A stretch of 64,000 nucleotides of DNA, taken from the NCBI RefSeq assembly GCF_900113665.1, contig NZ_FOQD01000019.1, positions 62,001 through 126,000 on the forward strand, given 5' to 3'. Below, piece by piece: positions 36,722-46,333 of the stretch (position 1 is the first letter of the stretch; each line of letters starts with the position of its first letter). The notes beneath the pieces are model-generated. The model was not told the DNA's origin, ran no database searches, and saw only the letters and a program-made list of their open reading frames with translations. This DNA is from Planctomicrobium piriforme (lineage in GTDB: Bacteria > Planctomycetota > Planctomycetia > Planctomycetales > Planctomycetaceae). The translations under genes and the position numbers were made by a program.

Positions 36722-36949
36722 TCACACGCAGAAGGCTTGTTCACCAACGAAGAGGTCAGCTGCCCTCTTGAAATGCAGCACCAAACAGAACGAAAGCTTG
36801 ACTTCTGACGCATCTTCAGATCCCGTTTTCGAATTGGTGAGTCGGAGGGCGCTTACGATTGAGAATGAATTTCCCAATTCAAGAATGTTTTCAACGGGAG
36901 TATGATTTCTCATCCATTCCTTGACCGCACACGTTACGACCTTACTCAC
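36722..36949 (-). CDS. Small ORF overlapping the SUKH gene end
   Basis: 75 residues from the GTG at 36949, which overlaps the SUKH stop by 8 bases. The sequence (VSKVVTCAVKEWMRNHTP, later VKLSFCLVLHFKRAADLFVG) looks protein-like but matches no family I know. The overlap suggests translational coupling with the upstream SUKH gene. An alternative is an ATG at 36913 inside it, with AAGGA before it. If real it could be a small partner of the SUKH protein; the call is tentative. Confidence 0.38.
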   Translation of the reverse strand: MSKVVTCAVKEWMRNHTPVENILELGNSFSIVSALRLTNSKTGSEDASEVKLSFCLVLHFKRAADLFVGEQAFCV

Positions 36950-37487
36950 CTGTTGCCATTTTCTGCACGAACTCCGTGAAGGAGCTTGCCATGTGGTAGC
37001 AATTCTCATAACCCCAAGGACGTTCTGGCAACTCCTCCGCGTCACGCATTCGAAAGAATTCCTTGATGTCCGGGTCCAGATGCGGGTAGCAGCTCAACCT
37101 TTCATCATTCCAGAAATATCGCATCTCCGTATCCAGAGCATAGACGTGCCCATGATCAATGCCTGCTATCGACAGGCACCCCGTCATTCCGAAATGACCA
37201 TAGCTGAAACAGATCATATTTCGGGGAGCAACCGTCGAAGTCAGCAGGTCGATCAATTCTGAAACGGAGTGCAGCCACGTCAAATTGTGTGCACCAAATG
37301 GCGTCGGAACTGTACATGGAACAATGGCGTCACGCAGTTCGCCGCCGCCTACCTGCTGTAGAAAATCGCGGTAGTCATGTGGCAGAGCGACTCCAATTCT
37401 AGCTTCTAATGATTTGATTCGATGAATGGGTTCAGGACCGGAGGTGGGACTGAATTCAAATCTTTCGAGAAGTTGTTTCCAGTCCAT
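36942..37487 (-). CDS. SMI1/KNR4 (SUKH) family protein
   Basis: 181 residues. The N-terminal half shows the SUKH pattern: IKSLEARIGVALPHDYRDFLQQVGGGEL, then a Trp/His-rich middle (NLTWLHSVSELIDLL) and FSYGHFGMTGCLSIAG. In bacteria SUKH proteins usually act as immunity proteins against contact-dependent or polymorphic toxins, binding the toxin in the cytoplasm. No toxin gene is recognisable beside it, so it may be an orphan immunity gene. It is AT-rich and shares the strand with the HELGH gene downstream. Confidence 0.8.
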   Translation of the reverse strand: MDWKQLLERFEFSPTSGPEPIHRIKSLEARIGVALPHDYRDFLQQVGGGELRDAIVPCTVPTPFGAHNLTWLHSVSELIDLLTSTVAPRNMICFSYGHFGMTGCLSIAGIDHGHVYALDTEMRYFWNDERLSCYPHLDPDIKEFFRMRDAEELPERPWGYENCYHMASSFTEFVQKMATGE

Positions 37488-37651
37488 GTTGGCATTCTTA
37501 GATGAGGGAACTGTCGGTGGCCCATGGGTTTGTCATAGTGAAGTCGACTCCGCAGTGTATTGGTGTCAAGTTGCGTGAGTCGAACGATCATGCGAGCGCG
37601 GCGCGATGTGAAACTTTGCGATCCATTGCTGATTTGGATTGTTCAACCTGA

Positions 37652-38974
37652 TTACTGCTGCATCGGCAACATCAGACGAAACGTCTTTCCCTCTCGTACA
37701 ACATCGACCGCCACCGACTCGCCGGCGGGATGGGCGTTGACGGCGTAGTGGAAGAGGGCTGTTTCGTTGGCGAAAGTGGTTTGGCCGTCGTAGTTCACGA
37801 TGATGTCCCCCTTCAGGAATCCGGCTTTCTTGGCTGTGGCGTGAGGGCCGTACTGGCCGACGGATTTCACTCGGAGGGCCATGCTGGAATTCATGATGCC
37901 GAGACTGGTTCGCTCCTCGGCCGGGATCGTTTCGAGGCGCATCCCTCCCAGCACCATCCTGCTCAATCCCCAACTGGAAACTCGCCAGGAAAGATCATCC
38001 GCCTGTCGCCAGCCTGTCGGCAGCGAGAGCGTGAGCGACACCGGGCGATCTTGCCTGAGAACATCGACCTGAACCTGTCCGCCGCCGGCATCCACGTTGT
38101 GGAGCACCCATTGCACGTCCGCCATCGACAGAATCGGCTGCCCGGACATGCGCTGGATGCGGTCGCCCCGCTGAAACCCCGACTTGTCCGCCGGCGAGTC
38201 GGGTGTCACTGCCAGCACGTCTCCGCATGTTTTGGGATCGAGCTTGAGTCCGATGGCCTTCGGATGCGGGTAGGGAAAGAGCACGGCCTCGGGGATCGGC
38301 TTGCCTTCCGCACGATAAAACTCGCGACGCGCTTCGCCGATCTGATGGCAATGGATGCAGCTCTTCACCACATTGGTTTCGAAGACTAGCTTGCCGGAGT
38401 ATTTCTCCCGCAGCGCAGGGGCCATTTCCGGGCGGCGAAACTCAATCGGCTTCCCTTTCTTGCCGGCCAAGGCCGCGGCCTGCGAGCCGTGCTGACGATG
38501 CAGTTCGAGGGCTTTGGTCATCGCCTGACCGAGCCCGACTACTGAGACGTCGTCTTCCCATTTGGTGCGATCAGACCGAGTTCCATAGCGACCGTAAATC
38601 GTTCCATCGGCGTTCATCAGGAACACCGCGAACGACTGATCGGTGTCGTACTGGAACAGGTCAAGGTCGAGACCATTGGTGGAGACTTGCCGTACGCAGA
38701 CGAACTGCTCAAGCAGCGGTCGCACGACAGGATCCTGCTCCATCAGGGCGTCGTCGAGCTTGACGCATTCCTCACAGGGAATGCAGCGCAGCAGAACAAG
38801 GAGCGGCTTTCCCGTCAAACGGGCCTGCACGAGCCCCTGCTCAATATCGTTGTAAATCCAGAACCCCTGCGCTGCCGCATGCGCCCGATCGGCGAGAACC
38901 TTTTCCTCACGGGACTGCTGCTGCGCCAGACAGACGGAAGCGAGCAGACACCAGGCAACCAGGGCACCACGCAT
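37652..38974 (-). CDS. Secreted thioredoxin-like / CxxCH / double PDZ protein
   Basis: 440 residues from the ATG at 38974 (AGGAG eight bases upstream). Signal peptide (LVAWCLLASVCLAQ), then a thioredoxin-like domain with a Cys cluster CIPCEEC (about 64-70), a central CIHCH (about 206-210) that matches a c-type haem-binding site, and two PDZ domains (GDRIQRMSGQPILSMADV and GDIIVNYDGQTTFANETAL). The combination suggests an extracytoplasmic redox scaffold. Whether haem is really attached is unknown, since only one CxxCH is present and no Met ligand is obvious. Confidence 0.8.
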   Translation of the reverse strand: MRGALVAWCLLASVCLAQQQSREEKVLADRAHAAAQGFWIYNDIEQGLVQARLTGKPLLVLLRCIPCEECVKLDDALMEQDPVVRPLLEQFVCVRQVSTNGLDLDLFQYDTDQSFAVFLMNADGTIYGRYGTRSDRTKWEDDVSVVGLGQAMTKALELHRQHGSQAAALAGKKGKPIEFRRPEMAPALREKYSGKLVFETNVVKSCIHCHQIGEARREFYRAEGKPIPEAVLFPYPHPKAIGLKLDPKTCGDVLAVTPDSPADKSGFQRGDRIQRMSGQPILSMADVQWVLHNVDAGGGQVQVDVLRQDRPVSLTLSLPTGWRQADDLSWRVSSWGLSRMVLGGMRLETIPAEERTSLGIMNSSMALRVKSVGQYGPHATAKKAGFLKGDIIVNYDGQTTFANETALFHYAVNAHPAGESVAVDVVREGKTFRLMLPMQQ

Positions 38975-39359
38975 GCAACGCACTCCTGCGAACGAGGAGA
39001 AGAAGGGAGGTCCGTTGCCGGATTATCCTGTTGCTGGCACTGGCGAGTCAAACGGGAGGAGTGGGACTGGAACCCGGCCTCTCTCAACTCCTCGAACTCG
39101 GCGGGGCCATCCGCTCCGCTTCTGACCCCGGCACGCATGCGTGAGGTTCGTTCCTTGCCTGGATGCTGCGGCGGTCGAAATCTCTCCAGGACCATTTTCC
39201 CGTCGTCCGGGGCGGATATTGCGACCACCGCATCGCTACTATCACCGCCATCCGCCATATCGCTGCGAAGTCGCTGTGATGTTCGGCTATTGAGCAGCGG
39301 TTTTCATTCGACAGTTCTCATTCTGGCTGATTGCTGACCGCTGAAAGCTGACCGCTCTC
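38975..39359. other. Intergenic region PDZ gene / nitroreductase
   Basis: 385 bases. Presumed promoter of the PDZ gene at the left end; a GACCGCTGAAAGC phrase repeat at 39323-39358 touches the nitroreductase stop. The open frames in it are not supported. Confidence 0.55.
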
Positions 39360-39959
39360 TCAAAACGCAAACCGGCCAGGCTTGGCGAATTCGCCGACTG
39401 GCTTGCGTTGGGACGGGATTTCGCGTTCTTTGAGTTCCGGCGGTAGTTTCTCCGGGTCGCCGGCAATGCCGACGGCGATCATGCACTCGATTTCGTAATC
39501 GTCCGGAACTCCGAGCGCCACGCGAGTCTTGTTGCGGTCAAAGCCCCCCATGCCGTGGGCCATCAGTCCTGGAATGCTCGCGGCCTGCAGCAGCAGGTTC
39601 TGTACGGCCATGCCAGTATCCAGAGAATGCACCGCGTTGGGCTTCCCGTTTTTGGTGAAGGTCTTTTTGGAAAGTGCGACGATCAGCACGCCGGCATGCT
39701 GGCACCAGATCTGATTGGCTTCCATCAACAAGCCGAAGAAGGTCTTCCAGTCGGCCGACTCACGATGGGCGTACAGAAATCGCCATTCCTGCTCGTTATA
39801 GGTCGACGGAGCCCATCGCGCGGCCTCAAACAGCCGGTGCAGCGTCTGCGGTGGAATGGGGTCTCCAGTCATTGCCCGGGGAGACCAGCGTTTGAGAAAC
39901 AGTTCCAGAATATCGTGATCGGAACTGCGGTGATCCAACGGGTCGGGCAAGGAAGCCAT
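39360..39959 (-). CDS. Nitroreductase family protein
   Basis: 199 residues from the ATG at 39959 (GGAG nine bases upstream). The FMN-binding pattern RWSPRAMTGDPIPPQ, then FEAARWAPSTYNEQEWRF, and a late GIAGDPEKLPPELKERE is typical of small flavin-dependent nitroreductases. It probably reduces quinones or nitro compounds with NAD(P)H. The upstream frame (to 40094) overlaps the divergent TrhO-RluA gene and was excluded. Confidence 0.9.
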   Translation of the reverse strand: MASLPDPLDHRSSDHDILELFLKRWSPRAMTGDPIPPQTLHRLFEAARWAPSTYNEQEWRFLYAHRESADWKTFFGLLMEANQIWCQHAGVLIVALSKKTFTKNGKPNAVHSLDTGMAVQNLLLQAASIPGLMAHGMGGFDRNKTRVALGVPDDYEIECMIAVGIAGDPEKLPPELKEREIPSQRKPVGEFAKPGRFAF

Positions 39960-40064
39960 CGGGGCAAACTCCAGGTGGATTGACTGAGATTGTGAGCGTA
40001 ATTCGCTATCATAGCGGCCTTCGGGAGATTGTCCCGTTTTGCCTTCGATTCTGGAATTGCTGCC

Positions 40065-41984
40065 GTGCCCGCCAATCAATCGACTTCCTCTCAACCCCGG
40101 CCCCGCTCCCCTGAGTACAGGGGCGAGGGGAGTCTGAAGCCGTCTGCTGAAAGCCTGATTTCAAATTCTCCATCGACGAGTGAGAACTTCTCACCGATCG
40201 TCAATATCGCGGCCTACAAGTTCGTCGAGCTCGCGGATCTTCCCGAGCGCCGTGCCAGCCTGCAGGCCCTCTGTCGCGAACATGAACTCAAAGGGACCAT
40301 CCTCCTGACGCCTGAGGGGATCAATCTGTTCGTGGCCGGATCGAGAAGGGGCGTTGATGCCCTGCTGTCGCAGCTTCGTGGTGACTCTGCACTCGCCGAT
40401 CTGGAAGTGAAAGAAAGTCTCAGCGACGAGCAGCCGTTTGCCCGCATGCTGGTGAAGATCAAAAAAGAGATCATCGCCTTCGGGATTGAGGGGATCGCGC
40501 CGGCCAGTAAGACCTCACGCAAGATCGCCCCGCAAGAACTGCGAGAATGGATCGAGTCTGGCAAGGACATCGTGCTGCTCGATGTGCGGAACAACTATGA
40601 AGTGGGGGTCGGAACGTTCGAGTCGGCGTTGCCGGTGGATGTCGATAACTTCCGCGACTTCCCCGAGGCGATCGAACGCCTTCCAGGCGAACTCCGCGAC
40701 AAGCCGGTCGTCATGTTCTGCACGGGGGGCATTCGCTGCGAGAAAGCGGGGCCTTTTATGGAACAGGCGGGCTTTCGCGATGTGTTCCAGCTCAGCGGCG
40801 GGATTCTCAAATACTTTGAAGACGTCGGCGGAGCGCACTACCAGGGCGAATGTTTCGTCTTCGACCAGCGCGTCGCGCTGGGACCGGATCTCCGCGAAAC
40901 AGAAACCAAGCAGTGCTACGCCTGCTTAACGCCTCTTTCGGTCGACGATCAGCAGTCCCCGCTGTACGACCCGCCGCATGCGTGTCCGCACTGCCACCTG
41001 ACGCCCGAACAGCGACTTCAGAAACTGCTCCTTCAGCGGCAACAGGCTATCGCAACGGCAACGTCGCCGCTGCCGGGGAGCATTCCATACGAAAATCCTC
41101 GCCCATTGAACGTCCCTGCGCGATTCGACGGCCTGACGCTGCTGCAATTCGTGCAGCAATACCATCCGCATCTCGGCGATGAATACTGGGCTCAGGTCTG
41201 CAATAGCGGTCGCATTCGCCAGAACGGACAGCCGGTTCCTGCTGACCATATTGTTCGAGGGGGAGAACAGTTCGCCCATCTGCAGCCGGAAGGGGCCGAA
41301 CCGGACGTCAATGCCGACATTCGCATCCTGCATGAGGACGAAGCCCTCGTCATCGTGCAAAAGCCGGCGCCCTTGCCAATGCATCCTTGCGGGCGATTCA
41401 ATCGCAACTCGCTGCAATGGATACTGAACAGCGTCTATGCCCCCCTGAAGTTGCGACCGGCTCACCGGCTGGATGCCAACACGACGGGTGTTGTCGTCTG
41501 CTGCAAGACAAAGTACTTCTCGCAACGGGTCCAGCCGCAGTTCGAACGTCACGAAGTCGAGAAGACCTACCAGGTCCGCGTGCAGGGAATCGTCCCCTGG
41601 GAAGAGTTCACGTGTGACGCCGCCATCTCGCGCGAACCGACCGACTGCGGCGGACGTGACATCACCGATGACGGCCTCGCCGCTGTGACGAACTTCGAAC
41701 GGGTCCGCGTTCTCGATGACGGCTCAACGCTGCTACGGGCCTACCCTCTCTCCGGGCGGACGAATCAGATTCGGCTGCACCTGTGGCATCTCGGCTTTCC
41801 GGTTGTCGGAGATCCGCTCTACCGCCCGGAACAGCAACTCGGGGACACGCAGACGTTGTCCGATCAGTCGGTCATGTGCCTGCATGCCCAGAGCATCACC
41901 TTCACGCACCCCGTCAGCAAAGCTCGCGTGACGTTCGATGCCCATCTGCCTGAGTGGTGGGTGGGGTCAGAGGAACAAAGATAG
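40065..41984 (+). CDS. Fusion of TrhO-type rhodanese and RluA-type pseudouridine synthase
   Basis: 639 residues from the GTG at 40065. Residues ~40-320 match TrhO/YceA tRNA uridine hydroxylase: an N-terminal AAYKFVEL domain, then rhodanese with active Cys219 in FCTGGIRCEK, and a CxxC/CxxC cluster (CYACL, CPHCH). Residues ~355-639 are an S4-like part and an RluA domain with catalytic Asp470 in HRLDANTTG. Both halves modify RNA uridines, so the enzyme may couple two modifications. The start is uncertain: the N-terminal segment encodes a dispersed repeat (40094-40134) and lacks an ATG. Confidence 0.88.
   Translation: MPANQSTSSQPRPRSPEYRGEGSLKPSAESLISNSPSTSENFSPIVNIAAYKFVELADLPERRASLQALCREHELKGTILLTPEGINLFVAGSRRGVDALLSQLRGDSALADLEVKESLSDEQPFARMLVKIKKEIIAFGIEGIAPASKTSRKIAPQELREWIESGKDIVLLDVRNNYEVGVGTFESALPVDVDNFRDFPEAIERLPGELRDKPVVMFCTGGIRCEKAGPFMEQAGFRDVFQLSGGILKYFEDVGGAHYQGECFVFDQRVALGPDLRETETKQCYACLTPLSVDDQQSPLYDPPHACPHCHLTPEQRLQKLLLQRQQAIATATSPLPGSIPYENPRPLNVPARFDGLTLLQFVQQYHPHLGDEYWAQVCNSGRIRQNGQPVPADHIVRGGEQFAHLQPEGAEPDVNADIRILHEDEALVIVQKPAPLPMHPCGRFNRNSLQWILNSVYAPLKLRPAHRLDANTTGVVVCCKTKYFSQRVQPQFERHEVEKTYQVRVQGIVPWEEFTCDAAISREPTDCGGRDITDDGLAAVTNFERVRVLDDGSTLLRAYPLSGRTNQIRLHLWHLGFPVVGDPLYRPEQQLGDTQTLSDQSVMCLHAQSITFTHPVSKARVTFDAHLPEWWVGSEEQR
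40094..40134. repeat. C/G-rich phrase repeat inside a coding start
   Basis: CCCCGGCCCCGCTCCCCTGAG followed by TACAGGGGCGAGGGGAG, almost the same as 42066-42115. Here it is translated as the low-complexity PRPRSPEYRGEG of the TrhO-RluA gene if the GTG start is right. Confidence 0.75.
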
Positions 41985-42065
41985 CGATCTTTCGTTTCCA
42001 GTTTTTCGGAATGGAGTTCAGCTTCGATTGGATGAGTTGATAGCGGCGGATTGTTGAATGACAAC

Positions 42066-42115
42066 TCGCCCCTCACCCCCGGCCCCTCTCCCCCGAGTAC
42101 AGGGGCGAGGGGAGA
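42066..42115. repeat. C/G-rich phrase repeat
   Basis: GCCCCTCACCCCCGGCCCCTC to AGGGGCGAGGGGAG, nearly identical to the right part of 40094-40134. Relatives near 2589-2652 and 5789-5830. Confidence 0.75.
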
Positions 42116-42156
42116 TCGCAGCCCATTTCTTAACTTCAGCAGTGAGTCAGTGACCC

Positions 42157-43353
42157 TTGGCGACTTTTGATTTACAGGCTGTGCAGTCGGCGTTGCGTGA
42201 ATTCCAGATTGACGGCTGGCTGCTGTACGACTTCCGCGGCATCAATCCGCTGGCGAGGAACGTTCTGCAACTCCCTGCCGGGGCGATGGGTTCGCGGCGC
42301 TGGGCCTACGGCATCCCGGCCCACGGGGAACCGCTCAAGCTGGTGCATCGCATTGAAGATTCGGCGCTCGACCATGTTCCCGGGCAGCGGACGATCTATC
42401 TCCGCTGGCAGGAATTTGAAGCCGGCATTGCTAGCTTTTGTCAGGGGAAAAAGACGATCGCGATGGAATACTCGCCAGGTGGTGGGAATCCCTATATCTC
42501 GCGAGTCGATGCCGGGACCATTGAGCTCGTGCGGTCGTTCGGCGTTGATGTCGTGTCGTCAGGCAACCTGATTCAGTTGTTCGAAGCAACCTGGAGCGAT
42601 GCTCAATGGCAGCAGCACCTGCAAGCTGCCGTCGTCACTCACTCGGCTTATGACGTCGCCTGGAAGCTGATTGCCGACAAGGCACGCAGCGGTTCCTGCG
42701 TGAGCGAGAAAGAAGTCGAACAGGCGATCATGGATCACTTTCATGCTCACGGCCTGACGACTTATCACCCGCCGATCGTTGCCAGAAACGAGCACAGCGG
42801 GTCGCCGCATTATGAAACCGGAACCGGCAGCGACACTCTGATTCGCGAAGGTGACTTCGTCTTGATCGATCTCTGGGCCAAGCTCGACCAGCCTGGCAGC
42901 GTCTATAGCGATTTGACCCGAGTCGGCTATGTCGGCCAGTCCGTTCCCCAAAAGTTCGTCGATGTGTTCCAGATCGTCGCGGCGGCCCGGGACCGCGGGA
43001 TCGAGACCGTGAGACAGGCCTTCGCCGTAGGTCGTCCAATTCAGGGGGCCGAAGTCGATGACGCCGTGCGACAGGTGATCGAACAGGCAGGCTACGGAAA
43101 GTATTTCGCCCATCGCACCGGCCACAACATCGGCCAGGAAGTCCACGGCAACGGCGCTCACATCGACAATCTCGAGACCAGAGAAGACCGCCTGCTGCTC
43201 CGCCGGACCTGTTTCTCAATCGAGCCAGGAATCTATCTCGATGATTTCGGGGTCCGCCTCGAAGTGGACGTGTATATTGATGGAGACGGCCAGGTGCAGG
43301 TTACGGGGGGGATGTTGCAGTCGGAAGTCATTCCTGTTTTAAGCGACTACTGA
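42157..43353 (+). CDS. M24 family metallopeptidase (Xaa-Pro peptidase-like)
   Basis: 398 residues. The N-terminal creatinase-like domain (LREFQIDGWLLYDFRGINP) is followed by the pita-bread catalytic domain. Metal ligands appear in order: Asp in LIDLWAK, Asp in SDLTRVGYVG, His in RTGHNIGQEVHG, Glu in SIEPGIY and Glu in VRLEVDVYI. Together these support a dinuclear-metal aminopeptidase or Pro-dipeptidase. The start is TTG at 42157, the only plausible one after an in-frame stop; the SD is weak. It follows the TrhO-RluA gene after 172 bases. Confidence 0.9.
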   Translation: MATFDLQAVQSALREFQIDGWLLYDFRGINPLARNVLQLPAGAMGSRRWAYGIPAHGEPLKLVHRIEDSALDHVPGQRTIYLRWQEFEAGIASFCQGKKTIAMEYSPGGGNPYISRVDAGTIELVRSFGVDVVSSGNLIQLFEATWSDAQWQQHLQAAVVTHSAYDVAWKLIADKARSGSCVSEKEVEQAIMDHFHAHGLTTYHPPIVARNEHSGSPHYETGTGSDTLIREGDFVLIDLWAKLDQPGSVYSDLTRVGYVGQSVPQKFVDVFQIVAAARDRGIETVRQAFAVGRPIQGAEVDDAVRQVIEQAGYGKYFAHRTGHNIGQEVHGNGAHIDNLETREDRLLLRRTCFSIEPGIYLDDFGVRLEVDVYIDGDGQVQVTGGMLQSEVIPVLSDY

Positions 43354-43359
43354 CTGAGG

Positions 43360-43493
43360 AAATTCCAAATCACAAGCACCAAAATTCAAACAAATCTCAA
43401 ATTCAAAATTCCAATGTCAGAAACAGTTGGCATCGTTTGGATCATTGAGATTTTGAATTTGTTTGAGTTTTGAGATTTGATGCTTGGGATTTC
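43360..43493. repeat. AT-rich inverted repeat, copy D
   Basis: About 134 bp of the same family as 14976-15107, beginning AAATTCCAAATCACAAGCAC and ending TTTGATGCTTGGGATTTC. It starts 7 bases after the peptidase stop. The remaining gap up to 43849 shows no gene. Confidence 0.9.
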
Positions 43494-43849
43494 TTCCTCT
43501 ATGAACCTCACCTTCCAGCAGGAACTCTCTCTTGTCTCGTCAAGGTTCCAACCCCGCTCGTCGGCCGGCGAACAAGTTTCCTCAACTGCAGAAAAAGCAG
43601 CTGAAGAATCAGTCGCATGCGCCGCGATTGCCGGAGATTCAAAACGCCCTCTTGCGGCGAAAAAAGCCGAAAACGGGCCCGTAAACCGCCGTCTGGCAAT
43701 ATCTGCCGCGTATGAGGTTTGCGCAGCTTCCATAACCGGACTTCCCCTGGATCGAGTCACCGGAGTAAGCGGGAAATCCGATACCACAGGAGAGAGGCGC
43801 GGTGTCGGCGTCTTGTCAGCTCGCATGTCTCCAGGATGGATACCATACG

Positions 43850-44884
43850 ATGCTTCGCTGTTTCGCCTTTCTGAGGATTCTGCTCCTCGCCACCCCGGTG
43901 CTACTGCTGCCGGCGGTCTCCTTTGCTCAGTTGGTCCCCGGATCGGGCACGCTGGTCAATCAGGATAAAATGGAAGACCCGAAGTTCATCTATACTCCGA
44001 ACCTGCCCAAGAGCAGCAAGGAAGAAGATGAACAGGTCCGCTACCCCCTGGGGGGCAGCAATAACGGGATGTGGTTCGAAAGCCCGAAGCGCGGGTCGCC
44101 TGACTCCGTGAAATGGGTTGAAGCCCCCGTGGGCGCCCTCCCCGGCAGCACCGGCTGCCTGTATCTGCGAACCCGCGATTCAGGCGTCCCAGGTCACCCG
44201 GGCTACAACTTCCGCAAGGAAGGGGTGCACCAGGCCCAGGACGACTTCATCATGAAAGCCCGTCCGCTGTCGGTCTCGTCATCCCCCAGCACGGTTGTCC
44301 GGGTTTACCTGCCGGCGTGGGAAAACTGGGAACAGCGGAACGGCGTCTCGTTCGGCCTGCGGGCCGGCATGCAGGGTCCGATGGAGAAGGAAAAGGAAAC
44401 GATCGGCCGCAAGCTCTTCGGTCGCGGTCGCATGACCAAAGTCACCGAAATGGAGCCGTACTATCCCGGCTTCTTCATCCAGTTCATTCCGGGCAACGAT
44501 CCCAACAACAAAACCGGCCAGCCGTATGCGATGATCCTGCTGCGGTCTGATGAACTCGGCCACGAAATGCAGGGTCCGGTCATCCGCGAACCGGGCTGGT
44601 GGACCCTCGGCATGTCGGTCACTCCGGATTCGCGCGTCCACTACTATGCCAGCCCGGGCGTCGACGACCTGACCCAGGCCGACTACATCCGCTCTTCGAT
44701 TCCGTACGGGATTCGCGGAACGACCTTCAACACGATCTTCTTCAACGTCTGCTCGGCCGACAACGGCCAGTCGTGGTCGACCCCGTGGATCATCGACGAT
44801 CCGAGCGTCTATGCCGGAACCGGCAACTACGCTCCGACGCAGCAGGCTCAGATTCCTGCCGCTCCGCAACAGCAGCAGCAGTAG
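43850..44884 (+). CDS. Secreted protein of unknown function
   Basis: 344 residues from the ATG at 43850 (MLRCFAFLRILLLATPVLLL). A clear signal peptide ends near VSFAQL. The mature part is beta-rich and aromatic, for example RTRDSGVPGHPGYNFRKEG, a central YYPGFFIQFIPGN, and late VRVYLPAWENWEQRNG-type strands, suggesting a jelly-roll/concanavalin-like fold. The C-terminus is a Gln/Pro-rich tail (APQQQQQ). No specific family recognised. A strong double hairpin follows the gene. Confidence 0.8.
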   Translation: MLRCFAFLRILLLATPVLLLPAVSFAQLVPGSGTLVNQDKMEDPKFIYTPNLPKSSKEEDEQVRYPLGGSNNGMWFESPKRGSPDSVKWVEAPVGALPGSTGCLYLRTRDSGVPGHPGYNFRKEGVHQAQDDFIMKARPLSVSSSPSTVVRVYLPAWENWEQRNGVSFGLRAGMQGPMEKEKETIGRKLFGRGRMTKVTEMEPYYPGFFIQFIPGNDPNNKTGQPYAMILLRSDELGHEMQGPVIREPGWWTLGMSVTPDSRVHYYASPGVDDLTQADYIRSSIPYGIRGTTFNTIFFNVCSADNGQSWSTPWIIDDPSVYAGTGNYAPTQQAQIPAAPQQQQQ

Positions 44885-44903
44885 CAAATGTGGATCGGGA
44901 CGC

Positions 44904-44983
44904 ATTGTCCCGGACGCTGAAGCGGCACTCCTCAGAAAACTGAACCCCGGCATTCCAGGCAAGGCCTGAGCGTCCGGGACAAT
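44904..44983. repeat. Large inverted repeat after secreted-protein gene
   Basis: Perfect 15-bp arms ATTGTCCCGGACGCT (44904-44918) and AGCGTCCGGGACAAT (44969-44983), with a 50-base middle that can fold on its own (AGGC/GCCT). It lies 20 bases past the stop; could be a terminator-like or processing structure. Confidence 0.7.
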
Positions 44984-45012
44984 CACTGAAGATCGACACC
45001 TTCGAAAATGCA

Positions 45013-45045
45013 CAAAGGGCGACCGTTTATCACGGTCGCCCTTTG
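45013..45045. terminator. Bidirectional terminator between secreted protein and sat
   Basis: Perfect 14-bp stem CAAAGGGCGACCGT/ACGGTCGCCCTTTG, 5-base loop, followed by CTGTTTTG on the plus strand. It serves converging genes. Confidence 0.82.
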
Positions 45046-45073
45046 CTGTTTTGTCACATGCAGTCGAAGCCAA

Positions 45074-46333
<1,260 letters not shown>

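Noticed and set aside
42157..42177. Upstream start for the M24 peptidase
   Set aside because: An in-frame stop lies two codons before the TTG at 42157, so no earlier start is possible.
43494..43849. Genes on either strand between the AT-rich repeat and the secreted protein
   Set aside because: Open frames on both strands overlap, have no SD and no recognisable motif.
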